DNA of 64,000 nucleotides from DASPNM01 sp035626515 (lineage in GTDB: Bacteria; Bacteroidota; Bacteroidia; Chitinophagales; Chitinophagaceae), in the NCBI GenBank assembly GCA_035626515.1, contig DASPNM010000035.1:248001-312000 (forward strand), given 5' to 3'. This document shows, in pieces, positions 22,936 through 31,029 of this stretch. The notes beneath the pieces were generated by a model. That model was not told the origin of the DNA. It saw only the letters and a list, made by a program, of their open reading frames with translations, and made no database searches. Position numbers and translations under genes: made by a program. Each line of letters begins with the position of its first letter. Position 1 is the stretch's first letter.

Positions 22936-25152
22936 ATGAAAAGAATTGCATTGCTTTCGGCATTGCTTTATTGCTGTACCCTGATCCGTGCGCAGGACGA
23001 TACCACGGGAAAGGATCTGGATGAGGTGCTCATTTATACCAACAAATTCGCTGAAAAGAAAAAGAACATTGCCCAGAAGACAGAGGTTATAAATACCAGG
23101 AACATCGCGCGGCTGAATGTGCAAAACACCGGAGATCTGCTCGTTGCCACCGGGAATGTGTTCGTTCAGAAAAGCCAGCAGGGCGGCAGCAGTCCCGTGC
23201 TGCGTGGATTTGAAGCAAGCCGTGTGCTGCTGGTGGTGGACGGGATCCGCATGAACAATGCAATTTACAGGGCGGGACATCTTCAAAATGTGATCACCCT
23301 GGATCAGAACATGCTGGAACGGGTGGAGATCCTGTATGGTCCGGCCTCTACCATCTACGGGTCCGACGCGCTCGGGGGTGTTGTGAGTGTTCGCAGCAAA
23401 TCCCCACAGCTTCATCCCGATGGAAGTCTCGCATCGGGTTCAGGATTTCTTCGCTACAGTTCTGCGAACGATGAAAAAAGCGGCCACGCAGATTTGAGTC
23501 TCGGGGGAAAAAAATTCGGATGGCTGCAGTCGTATACCTTCAGCGATTTTGGCGACATGAAAATGGGTAAGAATTACCCCGACAAATACCCGACATTCGG
23601 AAGGCGCGACTCCCTCATTGCCTTTTTCGGATTCAGGGATTCCGTGATCGTGAATCCCGATCCGCAGGTGCAGCGGTATTCCGGTTATCACCAGTGGGAT
23701 GTTCTCCAGAAATTTCTGTTCAAACAGAGCGAGCGGATCTCACACACGCTGAATTTTCAGTATTCCAACAGTAGCCGTGTGCCCCGGTACGACCGGCTGC
23801 AGGATAAGCGAAATTTCGGCGGATCGATCGGAACCACGCTTCGTTATGCTGAATGGTTTTACGGCCCACAGGAGCGTTTGCTGGCGGCTTACGAGCTGAA
23901 CGCAACTCAACTCGGACCCTGGAATCAGGGTAAGCTTATCATCAGCTTCCAGGATATTGACGAAACCCGGCACCAGCGCGAATACCGCCGTTACGATCGA
24001 TTCGACAGCCGTATGGAAAATGTAAAGGTCTGGGCATACGTGGCCGACGTGAGGCGTTTCATCGGGAAACATGAACTCACTGTCGGCACCGACGGGCAGC
24101 TGAACGATGTCACCTCCCGTGCCAGGCGCACCAACCTGAACACGGGAGCTGTCTCGAAGCTCGACACCCGGTATCCGGACGGAAAAAACCGGATGAACTA
24201 TTTCGGGATCTACGCACAGCACGTATTTAAAATGGCAGAGGGGAAGTGGATATTGAACGATGGCCTGCGGTTGCAGGCGGTGACGCTCCGGTCGGAAGTA
24301 CTGGACAACTCGTTCTTTAACCTGCCCGTCACAAAATTCTCGCAGGAAAACCTAGCGCTTACCGGCAACCTTGGGCTGATCCATATGCCGAAGGTGGCCA
24401 CCCGCATCGCGCTGAACCTTTCTTCCGGTTTTCGTGCTCCGAATATAGACGACCTGGTGAAGGTGTTTGATTTCTCCGTGGCACGCAGGATCTACGTTCC
24501 GAACGCAAACATAAAACCCGAGTACACGTACAATGCTGACCTCAGTGCCGGCCGGCTGATCGCGAAAAAATTGCGCGTGGATGTAAATGTTTTTTATACG
24601 GTCTTCGACAATGCCATCGTGTCGGCCCCTTTCCAGTTGAATGGTGAGGACTCTGTTCTGTATAATGGGATCATGACCGCAGTCTATGCGAATCAGAACC
24701 TGAACAGCGGCCATCTATACGGATTGAGTGCACAGTTACAGCTGGACATTGCAGGAGGGCTCACATTTCTCACCACCGGAAGCTATACCCGCGGGCGACT
24801 GGAACGGTTTAACGGCACAGAGGTGCCGATGGACCACATCCCGCCTTTTTATGGCAAGACCAGCCTCAGCTACCAGCGGACGTGGTTCGCAGGGGAGCTG
24901 TATGCGATGTACAACGGATGGAAGCGGATCGCGGATTACAATCCCGACGGCGAAGACAACCAGCAGTACGCCACAGCGGATGGGATGCCCGGGTGGGCAA
25001 CCCTGAACCTGAAAGCCTCCGCGGATTTGACGAAGCACCTGGGTGTGCAGCTTGGAATTGAGAACATCCTGGACAGGAATTACCGCTATTTCGCCTCCGG
25101 ATTCTCCGCCCCGGGTCGCAATTTCGTTTTGACCGCCCGGTTTTGCTGGTGA
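22936..25152 (+). CDS. TonB-dependent receptor
   Basis: A 738-residue outer membrane receptor with a signal peptide (about 1-19). A TonB box-like segment (LDEVLIYTNKF) is followed by a plug domain (VFVQKSQQGGSSPVLRGFEA, LERVEILYGPASTIYGSDA) and a 22-strand barrel ending in NFVLTARFCW. The plug resembles receptors in the haemoglobin/haem and siderophore group. The haem-binding-domain gene just upstream makes haem or iron a reasonable guess, not a proven substrate. Confidence 0.88.
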   Translation: MKRIALLSALLYCCTLIRAQDDTTGKDLDEVLIYTNKFAEKKKNIAQKTEVINTRNIARLNVQNTGDLLVATGNVFVQKSQQGGSSPVLRGFEASRVLLVVDGIRMNNAIYRAGHLQNVITLDQNMLERVEILYGPASTIYGSDALGGVVSVRSKSPQLHPDGSLASGSGFLRYSSANDEKSGHADLSLGGKKFGWLQSYTFSDFGDMKMGKNYPDKYPTFGRRDSLIAFFGFRDSVIVNPDPQVQRYSGYHQWDVLQKFLFKQSERISHTLNFQYSNSSRVPRYDRLQDKRNFGGSIGTTLRYAEWFYGPQERLLAAYELNATQLGPWNQGKLIISFQDIDETRHQREYRRYDRFDSRMENVKVWAYVADVRRFIGKHELTVGTDGQLNDVTSRARRTNLNTGAVSKLDTRYPDGKNRMNYFGIYAQHVFKMAEGKWILNDGLRLQAVTLRSEVLDNSFFNLPVTKFSQENLALTGNLGLIHMPKVATRIALNLSSGFRAPNIDDLVKVFDFSVARRIYVPNANIKPEYTYNADLSAGRLIAKKLRVDVNVFYTVFDNAIVSAPFQLNGEDSVLYNGIMTAVYANQNLNSGHLYGLSAQLQLDIAGGLTFLTTGSYTRGRLERFNGTEVPMDHIPPFYGKTSLSYQRTWFAGELYAMYNGWKRIADYNPDGEDNQQYATADGMPGWATLNLKASADLTKHLGVQLGIENILDRNYRYFASGFSAPGRNFVLTARFCW

Positions 25153-25263
25153 GCCCGGCCATGAGACTCAGGCCATTAGTTCGAATGCTGCTCCGAAATT
25201 TTACAATTGGGTGCAGCATTCCTTGTTTAAAATTGTCTAAATTACGGGCAAGCCCAAACGGTT

Positions 25264-25845
25264 ATGACCGAGGAAACCATATTGCAGGGGTGCCTCAAAA
25301 ACGATGCAGCTGCCCAGCGGGAACTGTACCATAAGTACAGTCCTAAGATGCTGGCCGTTTGCTATCGGTTTGCCCACAACCGCGAGGATGCGGAGGACAT
25401 GCTGCAGGAAGGATTTATCAAGGTGTTTTTGCAGATTCACACTTTTGAGAGTCGCGGCGCACTGGAAGGATGGATTCGCCGTGTTATCGTTCACACCTGC
25501 ATCAATATCCTGAAAAAAAACAAGAAGTTCAATGAAAGCGTGGACATCATCCACGCAACGGGAGTCCAGGTGCGTGAAGAATCGGTGCCGGCAATCATTC
25601 AGGCCAAGCAGGTGGTGGAATGTATCCGGCTGCTTCCGATTGGATACAGGACGGTACTGAACCTCTACGCAGTAGAAGGGTACAGTCACCGCGAGATCGC
25701 CAACATGCTCGACATTGAAGAGAGCACGAGCCGCAGCCAGTACACGCGAGCTAAGGCGATGCTGGAAGATATCCTGGTGCGAAAGAAGATCCTGCAAAAG
25801 CCAAAACAGCAGAGCGAGTGGTTAGCGGCTGCAAGCCCGCATTGA
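25264..25845 (+). CDS. ECF RNA polymerase sigma factor (Das-like)
   Basis: A 193-residue sigma-70 family protein with region 2 (REDAEDMLQEGFIKVF) and region 4 (HREIANMLDIEESTSRSQYT). There is no extra C-terminal domain. It lies 30 bases upstream of a protein with a cytoplasmic N-terminus, a membrane helix and a C-terminal outer membrane barrel. This is the arrangement described in Bacteroides for the Das1 sigma factor and its dual membrane-spanning anti-sigma Dma1. Regulation by that partner is inferred from adjacency and domain layout. Confidence 0.92.
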   Translation: MTEETILQGCLKNDAAAQRELYHKYSPKMLAVCYRFAHNREDAEDMLQEGFIKVFLQIHTFESRGALEGWIRRVIVHTCINILKKNKKFNESVDIIHATGVQVREESVPAIIQAKQVVECIRLLPIGYRTVLNLYAVEGYSHREIANMLDIEESTSRSQYTRAKAMLEDILVRKKILQKPKQQSEWLAAASPH

Positions 25846-25875
25846 ACATATTTGGGTTATTAACGCCGACTGATT

Positions 25876-27264
25876 ATGCAGAGCAGTTTTAACAACAGGG
25901 ATTTCGAGCAGTTTGTGAAGCAAAGTGCCGATCAGTACCGGATGTACCCTTCCGATAAAGTTTGGAAGAACATTCATACGGCATTGCACGGAAGAAGGCG
26001 CCTGTATTACGGACTGGCCCTTGGCCTCCTGCTGCTCACCAGCGGAGCCGTGACCTGGGTAATGCTTTCCAGCGAGCGTCCCGCTGCTTCGATGACGGCA
26101 GGCCTCCAGCTTCCTCCAGCGTCCCAATTAGTTTCCGACAAGACCGGGGTCCAGCCTGATCTGCTCAAGCCCTCGGTGACGAAGAACAGCACCAGTTTAC
26201 CTTTTGCAATTCGAGAAAACCTGCCGATATCCACTCAGGAAGTATTTCCTTCAACTGATGAAACTACCGAAGTGAAACCAACGGTCCGCAGCGAGTATAG
26301 CCAGGTCCCGATTGTAACTGAACACCGCCCCGTATACTCACAATTGCTGCCGGTAGTTGCAAACCGCTCGCTCCCAAAAATCAATACCGAAACTCCTGCT
26401 TTAACAACTGAGGTAGCGGAGATTCCGGTAACAGAGGCTGCCGGGACCGCAGACGAGCAACATACGCAGACAAAGGAGATTTACCCGGAAACAATCGAGA
26501 GCGTGCTCAATCTTTATCATCGGGCAAAAAAGCGACTCAGCTGGCAGGTTTATTTCACCCCAACGGTGAGTTATCGGCGGCTGAGTGAGAATAACGCTTT
26601 TCTGCAGGCTACGCGCAACCTGAATACCGCCCCCGGATATCTCTACATTCCTGACATCAACAGTGCGGTAAAACACAAGCCGGATATCGGGTTGAATTTT
26701 GGGGTGAATGCGGGTTATGCAGTCAGCAACAGGTTCAGGCTGATCGCCGGGCTGCAACTCAACATCAGCAAATACGATATCCAGGCGTCCTATGCCTACC
26801 AGCCGGAGCAGGCGACTATTTCGCTGAACACCGGATTTCGCGGCAACCACACCGTAACAGCGAATACGGTCTACCGCAATTACAACGGATACAAGGAGAA
26901 TTGGCTGCGCAACCTCTATGTCTCCGCCTCCCTGCCCGTTGGGGCCGAGTTCGTGGTAAAAGGGACGAATACAAACCCGGTACTTGGCGTAGCCGGCACT
27001 ATACAGCCGATTTACATCCTCGACAACAACGCTTATCTCATTTCGACCGATTACAAAAATTACGTGGTCATTCCGTCGCTGATCAGGCAGTGGAATATCG
27101 GCACCAGCGTAGAAGCATTTGCAGGCTATTCAACCGGCAACCTGAAGTGGCGAGTCGGACCACAGGTCCGCTATCACCTGGGATCCAGCTTCCAGCGGAC
27201 CTACCCGGTGAAAGAACAACTTTTCGATTTTGGGCTGAAGGTGGGCGTTTCGCTCAACCAGTAA
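25876..27264 (+). CDS. Putative dual membrane-spanning anti-sigma factor with outer membrane barrel
   Basis: A 462-residue protein of unusual layout. Residues 1-42 are cytoplasmic and contain RMYPSDKVWKNIH, which fits a sigma-binding region. Residues 43-65 form one inner membrane helix (YYGLALGLLLLTSGAVTWV). About 66-220 is a Pro/Thr/Val/Glu-rich linker, long enough to cross the periplasm. From about 222 on there is an eight-strand-like barrel of the PorT/OMP_b-brl type ending FGLKVGVSLNQ. There is no cleavable signal peptide. The layout matches the Dma1-type anti-sigma factors of Bacteroidota. A strong hairpin follows the gene. Confidence 0.8.
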   Translation: MQSSFNNRDFEQFVKQSADQYRMYPSDKVWKNIHTALHGRRRLYYGLALGLLLLTSGAVTWVMLSSERPAASMTAGLQLPPASQLVSDKTGVQPDLLKPSVTKNSTSLPFAIRENLPISTQEVFPSTDETTEVKPTVRSEYSQVPIVTEHRPVYSQLLPVVANRSLPKINTETPALTTEVAEIPVTEAAGTADEQHTQTKEIYPETIESVLNLYHRAKKRLSWQVYFTPTVSYRRLSENNAFLQATRNLNTAPGYLYIPDINSAVKHKPDIGLNFGVNAGYAVSNRFRLIAGLQLNISKYDIQASYAYQPEQATISLNTGFRGNHTVTANTVYRNYNGYKENWLRNLYVSASLPVGAEFVVKGTNTNPVLGVAGTIQPIYILDNNAYLISTDYKNYVVIPSLIRQWNIGTSVEAFAGYSTGNLKWRVGPQVRYHLGSSFQRTYPVKEQLFDFGLKVGVSLNQ

Positions 27265-27291
27265 GATCCGATACTAGCTGCACGCCTGAAG

Positions 27292-27320
27292 ATATCCCGG
27301 CTTCCCCCGAGCCGGGATAT
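27292..27320 (+). terminator. Hairpin after the sigma/anti-sigma pair
   Basis: A perfect 11-base stem, ATATCCCGGCT with AGCCGGGATAT, and a 7-base loop. The downstream T-run is poor (TCGTTT), so termination may be partial. Confidence 0.65.
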
Positions 27321-27346
27321 TCGTTTATGCGCGGCTGCCTTTCAAT

Positions 27347-27354
27347 TAATTTTG
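27347..27354 (+). promoter_or_regulatory. -7 promoter box of the 27359 lipoprotein gene, TAATTTTG
   Basis: An exact TAnnTTTG match 4 bases before the GTG start. With the hairpin just upstream it indicates an independent, probably leaderless transcript. Confidence 0.6.
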
Positions 27355-27358
27355 CCGG

Positions 27359-27940
27359 GTGAACCTAAAATTTGTCTTTGCCCCTCTCATTTTCGCCGCC
27401 GCGGGCTGTGGTGAGAGAACCGAAAAGCAACCGCGCGGAGAGTCCTTTTTTCCGGCGCTTTCCTTTATTCGAAGCCAGGTAGCACACGTAGACACCGCGC
27501 TCTATTCGATTGTGCAGGTGGTGCAGCGGGACAGCTTGCCGGCGGATACCCAGTACCTCCACCGCGAACAATTTCGCGTGGCGGCGAAAGATTTTCTCGA
27601 CCTCCCCGACATTGCGCAAAAAAAGCTGCGCAGGAAATATGTTGAAGAAAAACTCTACGACGAGACGCTGAACCGTGTGGTGCTTCGGTATGTCCCGGCA
27701 GATCCCGAAAAAGCGGAGCTGCAAAAGCAGGAGGTGCTTATAGCACCGGACCCGTCGGGAGATAAGGTCACCAGCATCTTCATCGAGCAGGTCCGGACCA
27801 GCCGCGACAGCTCAGTTCATAAAAAATTGTTATGGCAGGTAGACCGCAGCTTCACGGTCACCACGATACTGCAGAGGCGCGCGCAACCCGAAACCACAAC
27901 CATCGTCAAAGTGATCTGGAACGAGGAGAGTGAAGAATGA
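27359..27940 (+). CDS. Hypothetical lipoprotein upstream of uvrC
   Basis: A 193-residue protein starting at GTG with lipobox AAGC (Cys 17). The mature part alternates charged helices and beta strands (LLWQVDRSFTVTTILQR, TTIVKVIWNEES), without recognised domain. It overlaps the uvrC start by 4 bases (ATGA), so the pair is translationally coupled. A lipoprotein coupled to a DNA repair nuclease has no obvious functional logic and may be only positional. Confidence 0.75.
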   Translation: MNLKFVFAPLIFAAAGCGERTEKQPRGESFFPALSFIRSQVAHVDTALYSIVQVVQRDSLPADTQYLHREQFRVAAKDFLDLPDIAQKKLRRKYVEEKLYDETLNRVVLRYVPADPEKAELQKQEVLIAPDPSGDKVTSIFIEQVRTSRDSSVHKKLLWQVDRSFTVTTILQRRAQPETTTIVKVIWNEESEE

Positions 27941-29775
27941 CCGCGCAGGAATTTCAAAATATCGCCGCCACCATCCCGGTGCAGCCGGGCATCTATAAAT
28001 ATTTTGATGCCGCCGGACAGCTCCTGTACGTGGGGAAAGCAAAGCATTTGCGCAAGCGGGTGGCATCCTATTTCAGCAAGACGCTCACGAGCTACAAAAC
28101 ACACGAGCTGGTGCAGCGGATCGCCCGCATCGAGTTCACCATTGTGAGCTCCGAACAGGACGCTTTTCTGCTCGAGAATTCGCTGATCAAGGAATTTCAG
28201 CCCCGGTTCAACATCAACCTCAAGGATGACAAGAGCTATCCCTACATTGTGATCAAGAACGAGCCCTTTCCACGGGTTTTTCTTACGCGAAGGCTGATCA
28301 ACGACGGATCGGAATACCTTGGACCTTACACATCGGTAAAAAAGGTCAGGGAATTGCTGGAGTTCATCGGCCGCACCATTCCGCTCCGCAGCTGCTCACT
28401 CAACCTTACTGATAACAATATAAACAAAGGGAAATTCAAGGTTTGCCTGGAATACCACCTCGGTACCTGCAAAGGCCCCTGCCAGGCTTTGCAATCCGCG
28501 GAAGATTACGCTGCAAATCTGTTACAGGTAAAGAACCTGCTCCGCGGCAATCTCGGCCCGGTGATTCGACACTTCCGCGAAGAGATGAAACGCTGCTCCG
28601 GTAGGCTCGAGTTCGAGAAGGCGGAGCAGATTCGGAAGAAAATCGAGTTTCTTGAAAATTACCAGTCCCGTTCCGTGATCGTTTCGGCACGCGAAGCCGA
28701 CTTCGATGTCTTCTCAATCCTGTCCGCGCAACTCTCTGAGGAAGCGGAAAAAGAAATCGCTTTCGTGAATTACCTGATGGTGCGCAACGGCACCGTCATT
28801 CAAACACAGACTACGCGCGTGGAATCCCACCTGGATGAGCCGGTGGAAGAACTGCTTGCCTTTTCCATCGGACAGCTGCGAACCAGCTTTCGCAGCGATG
28901 CCGGGGAAATCATTGTGCCTTTCCAGGTGAACTACCCGGAACCCGGTGTTACGCTGACTGTTCCAAAAGGAGGGGATAAAAAGAAATTACTCGAACTGTC
29001 CACACGCAACGCGGAACATTTTATTGATGAGGTAAAGGCAAAGGAGCGACTGAAGCTGAATATTCGCAGCGCCGGGCAGTATCGGCTGCTGGAGCAGCTC
29101 CAGAAAGATCTGCAGCTGTCGCAATTGCCGGTCCACATTGAATGCTTCGACAATTCAAACTTCCAGGGGAGTTATCCCGTGTCGGCGATGGTTTGTTTTC
29201 GCAACGGGGAGCCGAGCAAAAAAGACTACCGCCATTTCAACATCCGCTCCGTGGAAGGCATCAATGATTTCGCGTCCATGAAAGAAGTCGTTTACCGCCG
29301 TTACCGCCGGCTGCTGGAAGAAGAAGCTCCGTTTCCACAACTCGTGATCATTGATGGGGGAAAAGGACAACTCAGCGCGGCGGTCGAAGCAATCGCTGAA
29401 CTGGGCGCCACGGGAAGGACCACGCTCGTCGGGCTTGCGAAAAATGAGGAAGAGATTTTTTTTACGGGCGACACGGAATCCCTGCGGCTGCCTTACCAAA
29501 GCGATAGCCTGAAGTTTCTCCGGCGCGTACGAAATGAAGTGCACCGCTTCGGCATCAGCTTTCACCGCAGCAAGCGCAGCAAAGGAACTTTCCGGAACGA
29601 ACTTGAGGATATTCCCGGAGTCGGGAAAGCCACTGCCGACATGTTGCTGAAAGAATTCCGCTCCGTAAAAAACATCCGGCAATTGTCGGAAAATGAGCTG
29701 GCAAAGATTGTTGGAAAGGCCAGGGCGAAGCGGATCCGCGATTATTTTGCTGAACCCCGGGCGGGGGCCGGATAG
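27937..29775 (+). CDS. uvrC: UvrABC excinuclease subunit C
   Basis: A 612-residue nucleotide excision repair nuclease. It has an N-terminal GIY-YIG domain (QPGIYKYFDAAGQLLYVGKA), a UVR motif that contacts UvrB (RLEFEKAEQIRKKIEFLENY), a C-terminal RNase H-like nuclease (ECFDNSNFQGSYPVSAMV) and tandem helix-hairpin-helix elements (DIPGVGKATADMLLKEF). Length and motif order are standard. A terminator-like hairpin follows the stop. Confidence 0.97.
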   Translation: MTAQEFQNIAATIPVQPGIYKYFDAAGQLLYVGKAKHLRKRVASYFSKTLTSYKTHELVQRIARIEFTIVSSEQDAFLLENSLIKEFQPRFNINLKDDKSYPYIVIKNEPFPRVFLTRRLINDGSEYLGPYTSVKKVRELLEFIGRTIPLRSCSLNLTDNNINKGKFKVCLEYHLGTCKGPCQALQSAEDYAANLLQVKNLLRGNLGPVIRHFREEMKRCSGRLEFEKAEQIRKKIEFLENYQSRSVIVSAREADFDVFSILSAQLSEEAEKEIAFVNYLMVRNGTVIQTQTTRVESHLDEPVEELLAFSIGQLRTSFRSDAGEIIVPFQVNYPEPGVTLTVPKGGDKKKLLELSTRNAEHFIDEVKAKERLKLNIRSAGQYRLLEQLQKDLQLSQLPVHIECFDNSNFQGSYPVSAMVCFRNGEPSKKDYRHFNIRSVEGINDFASMKEVVYRRYRRLLEEEAPFPQLVIIDGGKGQLSAAVEAIAELGATGRTTLVGLAKNEEEIFFTGDTESLRLPYQSDSLKFLRRVRNEVHRFGISFHRSKRSKGTFRNELEDIPGVGKATADMLLKEFRSVKNIRQLSENELAKIVGKARAKRIRDYFAEPRAGAG

Positions 29776-29786
29776 GGGCAAAAAAA

Positions 29787-29819
29787 ATGGGGCCCGGATA
29801 GAAATCCAGCCCCGTTTTT
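29787..29819 (+). terminator. Probable terminator after uvrC
   Basis: A 7-base stem ATGGGGC (29787-29793) with GCCCCGT (29809-29815), one G-T wobble, followed by five T. Confidence 0.7.
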
Positions 29820-29939
29820 AAAATCCAATATCCTATGAAAAACCGAGACGAAAATACAACAATTATCCAATTTTCCTATAGGGCTTTTACTATTTTTCAA
29901 AGATTTTTTATTCCCTCAGAATGAAAAGCTTACAATGTA
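29820..29939. other. Spacer between two hairpins, no gene seen
   Basis: AT-rich and without a convincing gene. A 29-codon frame from 29835 has no features. Converging transcripts of uvrC and gldN end on either side. Confidence 0.5.
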
Positions 29940-29967
29940 AAAAAGCCTCCATGTCGGAGGCTTTTTT
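29940..29967. terminator. Bidirectional terminator at the end of the gldKLMN transcript
   Basis: An 11-base stem AAAAAGCCTCC with GGAGGCTTTTT and a 5-base loop, with T-runs in both directions. It lies 30 bases past the gldN stop on the minus strand and could also stop read-through from uvrC. Confidence 0.9.
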
Positions 29968-29996
29968 GAAAGATTAAAAACGGTGCGGCACGGAGC

Positions 29997-31022
29997 TCAA
30001 TAAGACCAGAGATCCTGCTCGTAATTGAATATTTTTTCCTTCACGTTCTCGCCCTCCAGCAGCGCAAGGATAGGATCTCTGCGATCCACCAGCTGCCTCA
30101 GGTTGAGCATGCGCGGGTTGTCCAAAGTCGACTTCACAATGTAGCTGCTGAACATCCGGCTTTCGAACAATTCCTCCCATGTCATACGGCTCTGGCCCAT
30201 GTTCTTGGGATTATATACTTCGGCCTTTGCCAGCATGGGACGTAAGTCCGGATAATACACCCAGAAGAGGACAGAAGAGCCTCTTTCCTGGCCATTCGGC
30301 AAGTATTCGGTTTTCAGCGGAGCAATTCCAAGTATGCGCACAAACATGCGGCTGGCTTCGCGGTCAAATACCCATTCTTCCTTGATCCGCAGTTTCACCA
30401 CGGAATTTGCATCGAATGCGGCGCGGGTAATTACCCTACCCACCACCTTAGTCACGTCATTAATGTCGTACTTCAGAGCCGTGTCCACTTTTCCGGCTGT
30501 GATCAGGCTGAGATCAGTGGTTGACATCGGCGTGGTGAACCGGTCGTCGGCGAAAGCCGTCACCTCGCCGCTGTTCACGGCTTTCAGCAACATGTTGATG
30601 AAAAGCTGGCTGCCATTATCGTCTACCGCGTTGTAGCGGAAGGTTTGATTCATTTTTTCCCGCAGGTCGAGCTCACGCCAGACTTTCTCCGCATAAAGCG
30701 CGTCGTCCCAGCGCAGGTGCTCATACGGCAAAGGAGAACGCGCCGTAAGGCTGCTCTTGTCGAAAGCGTTGTCGTTGCGGAGCGATTTGCGCACCGCAGT
30801 ATCGGACATGCCGATAGAATCATAGGTGATCGGCAGGTCCGCATAAGGGTCGTAACCCGGCTGGGTGTTCACATTCGTCACCTGGTTGATGGGGCGACCA
30901 CTCGTATCCACAACGGTCGGGTTGTTCGTCCTCCTGCGCGGCTGGCGCTGGGCGCTGGCCTCATCCGCCACCAGGGCGGCCGCAAGAAGAAACAAACCTG
31001 ACTTAATTACTAAACTTCTCAT
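29997..31022 (-). CDS. gldN: Type IX secretion protein GldN
   Basis: A 341-residue protein with a signal peptide (about 1-24) and a basic region after it (QRQPRRRTNN). The conserved body includes LRWDDALYAEKVWRELDLREKMNQ in two parts and RIKEEWVFDREASRMFVRILGIAPL. GldN/PorN forms a periplasmic ring complex with GldK/PorK associated with the outer membrane in the type IX secretion system. It starts 7 bases after gldM and is the last gene of the operon. Confidence 0.95.
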   Translation of the reverse strand: MRSLVIKSGLFLLAAALVADEASAQRQPRRRTNNPTVVDTSGRPINQVTNVNTQPGYDPYADLPITYDSIGMSDTAVRKSLRNDNAFDKSSLTARSPLPYEHLRWDDALYAEKVWRELDLREKMNQTFRYNAVDDNGSQLFINMLLKAVNSGEVTAFADDRFTTPMSTTDLSLITAGKVDTALKYDINDVTKVVGRVITRAAFDANSVVKLRIKEEWVFDREASRMFVRILGIAPLKTEYLPNGQERGSSVLFWVYYPDLRPMLAKAEVYNPKNMGQSRMTWEELFESRMFSSYIVKSTLDNPRMLNLRQLVDRRDPILALLEGENVKEKIFNYEQDLWSY

Positions 31023-31029
31023 TGCTCCA

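Noticed and set aside
29835..29924. 29-codon frame between the two hairpins after uvrC
   Set aside because: Too short, no signal, helix or domain features, and no support beyond an ATG.
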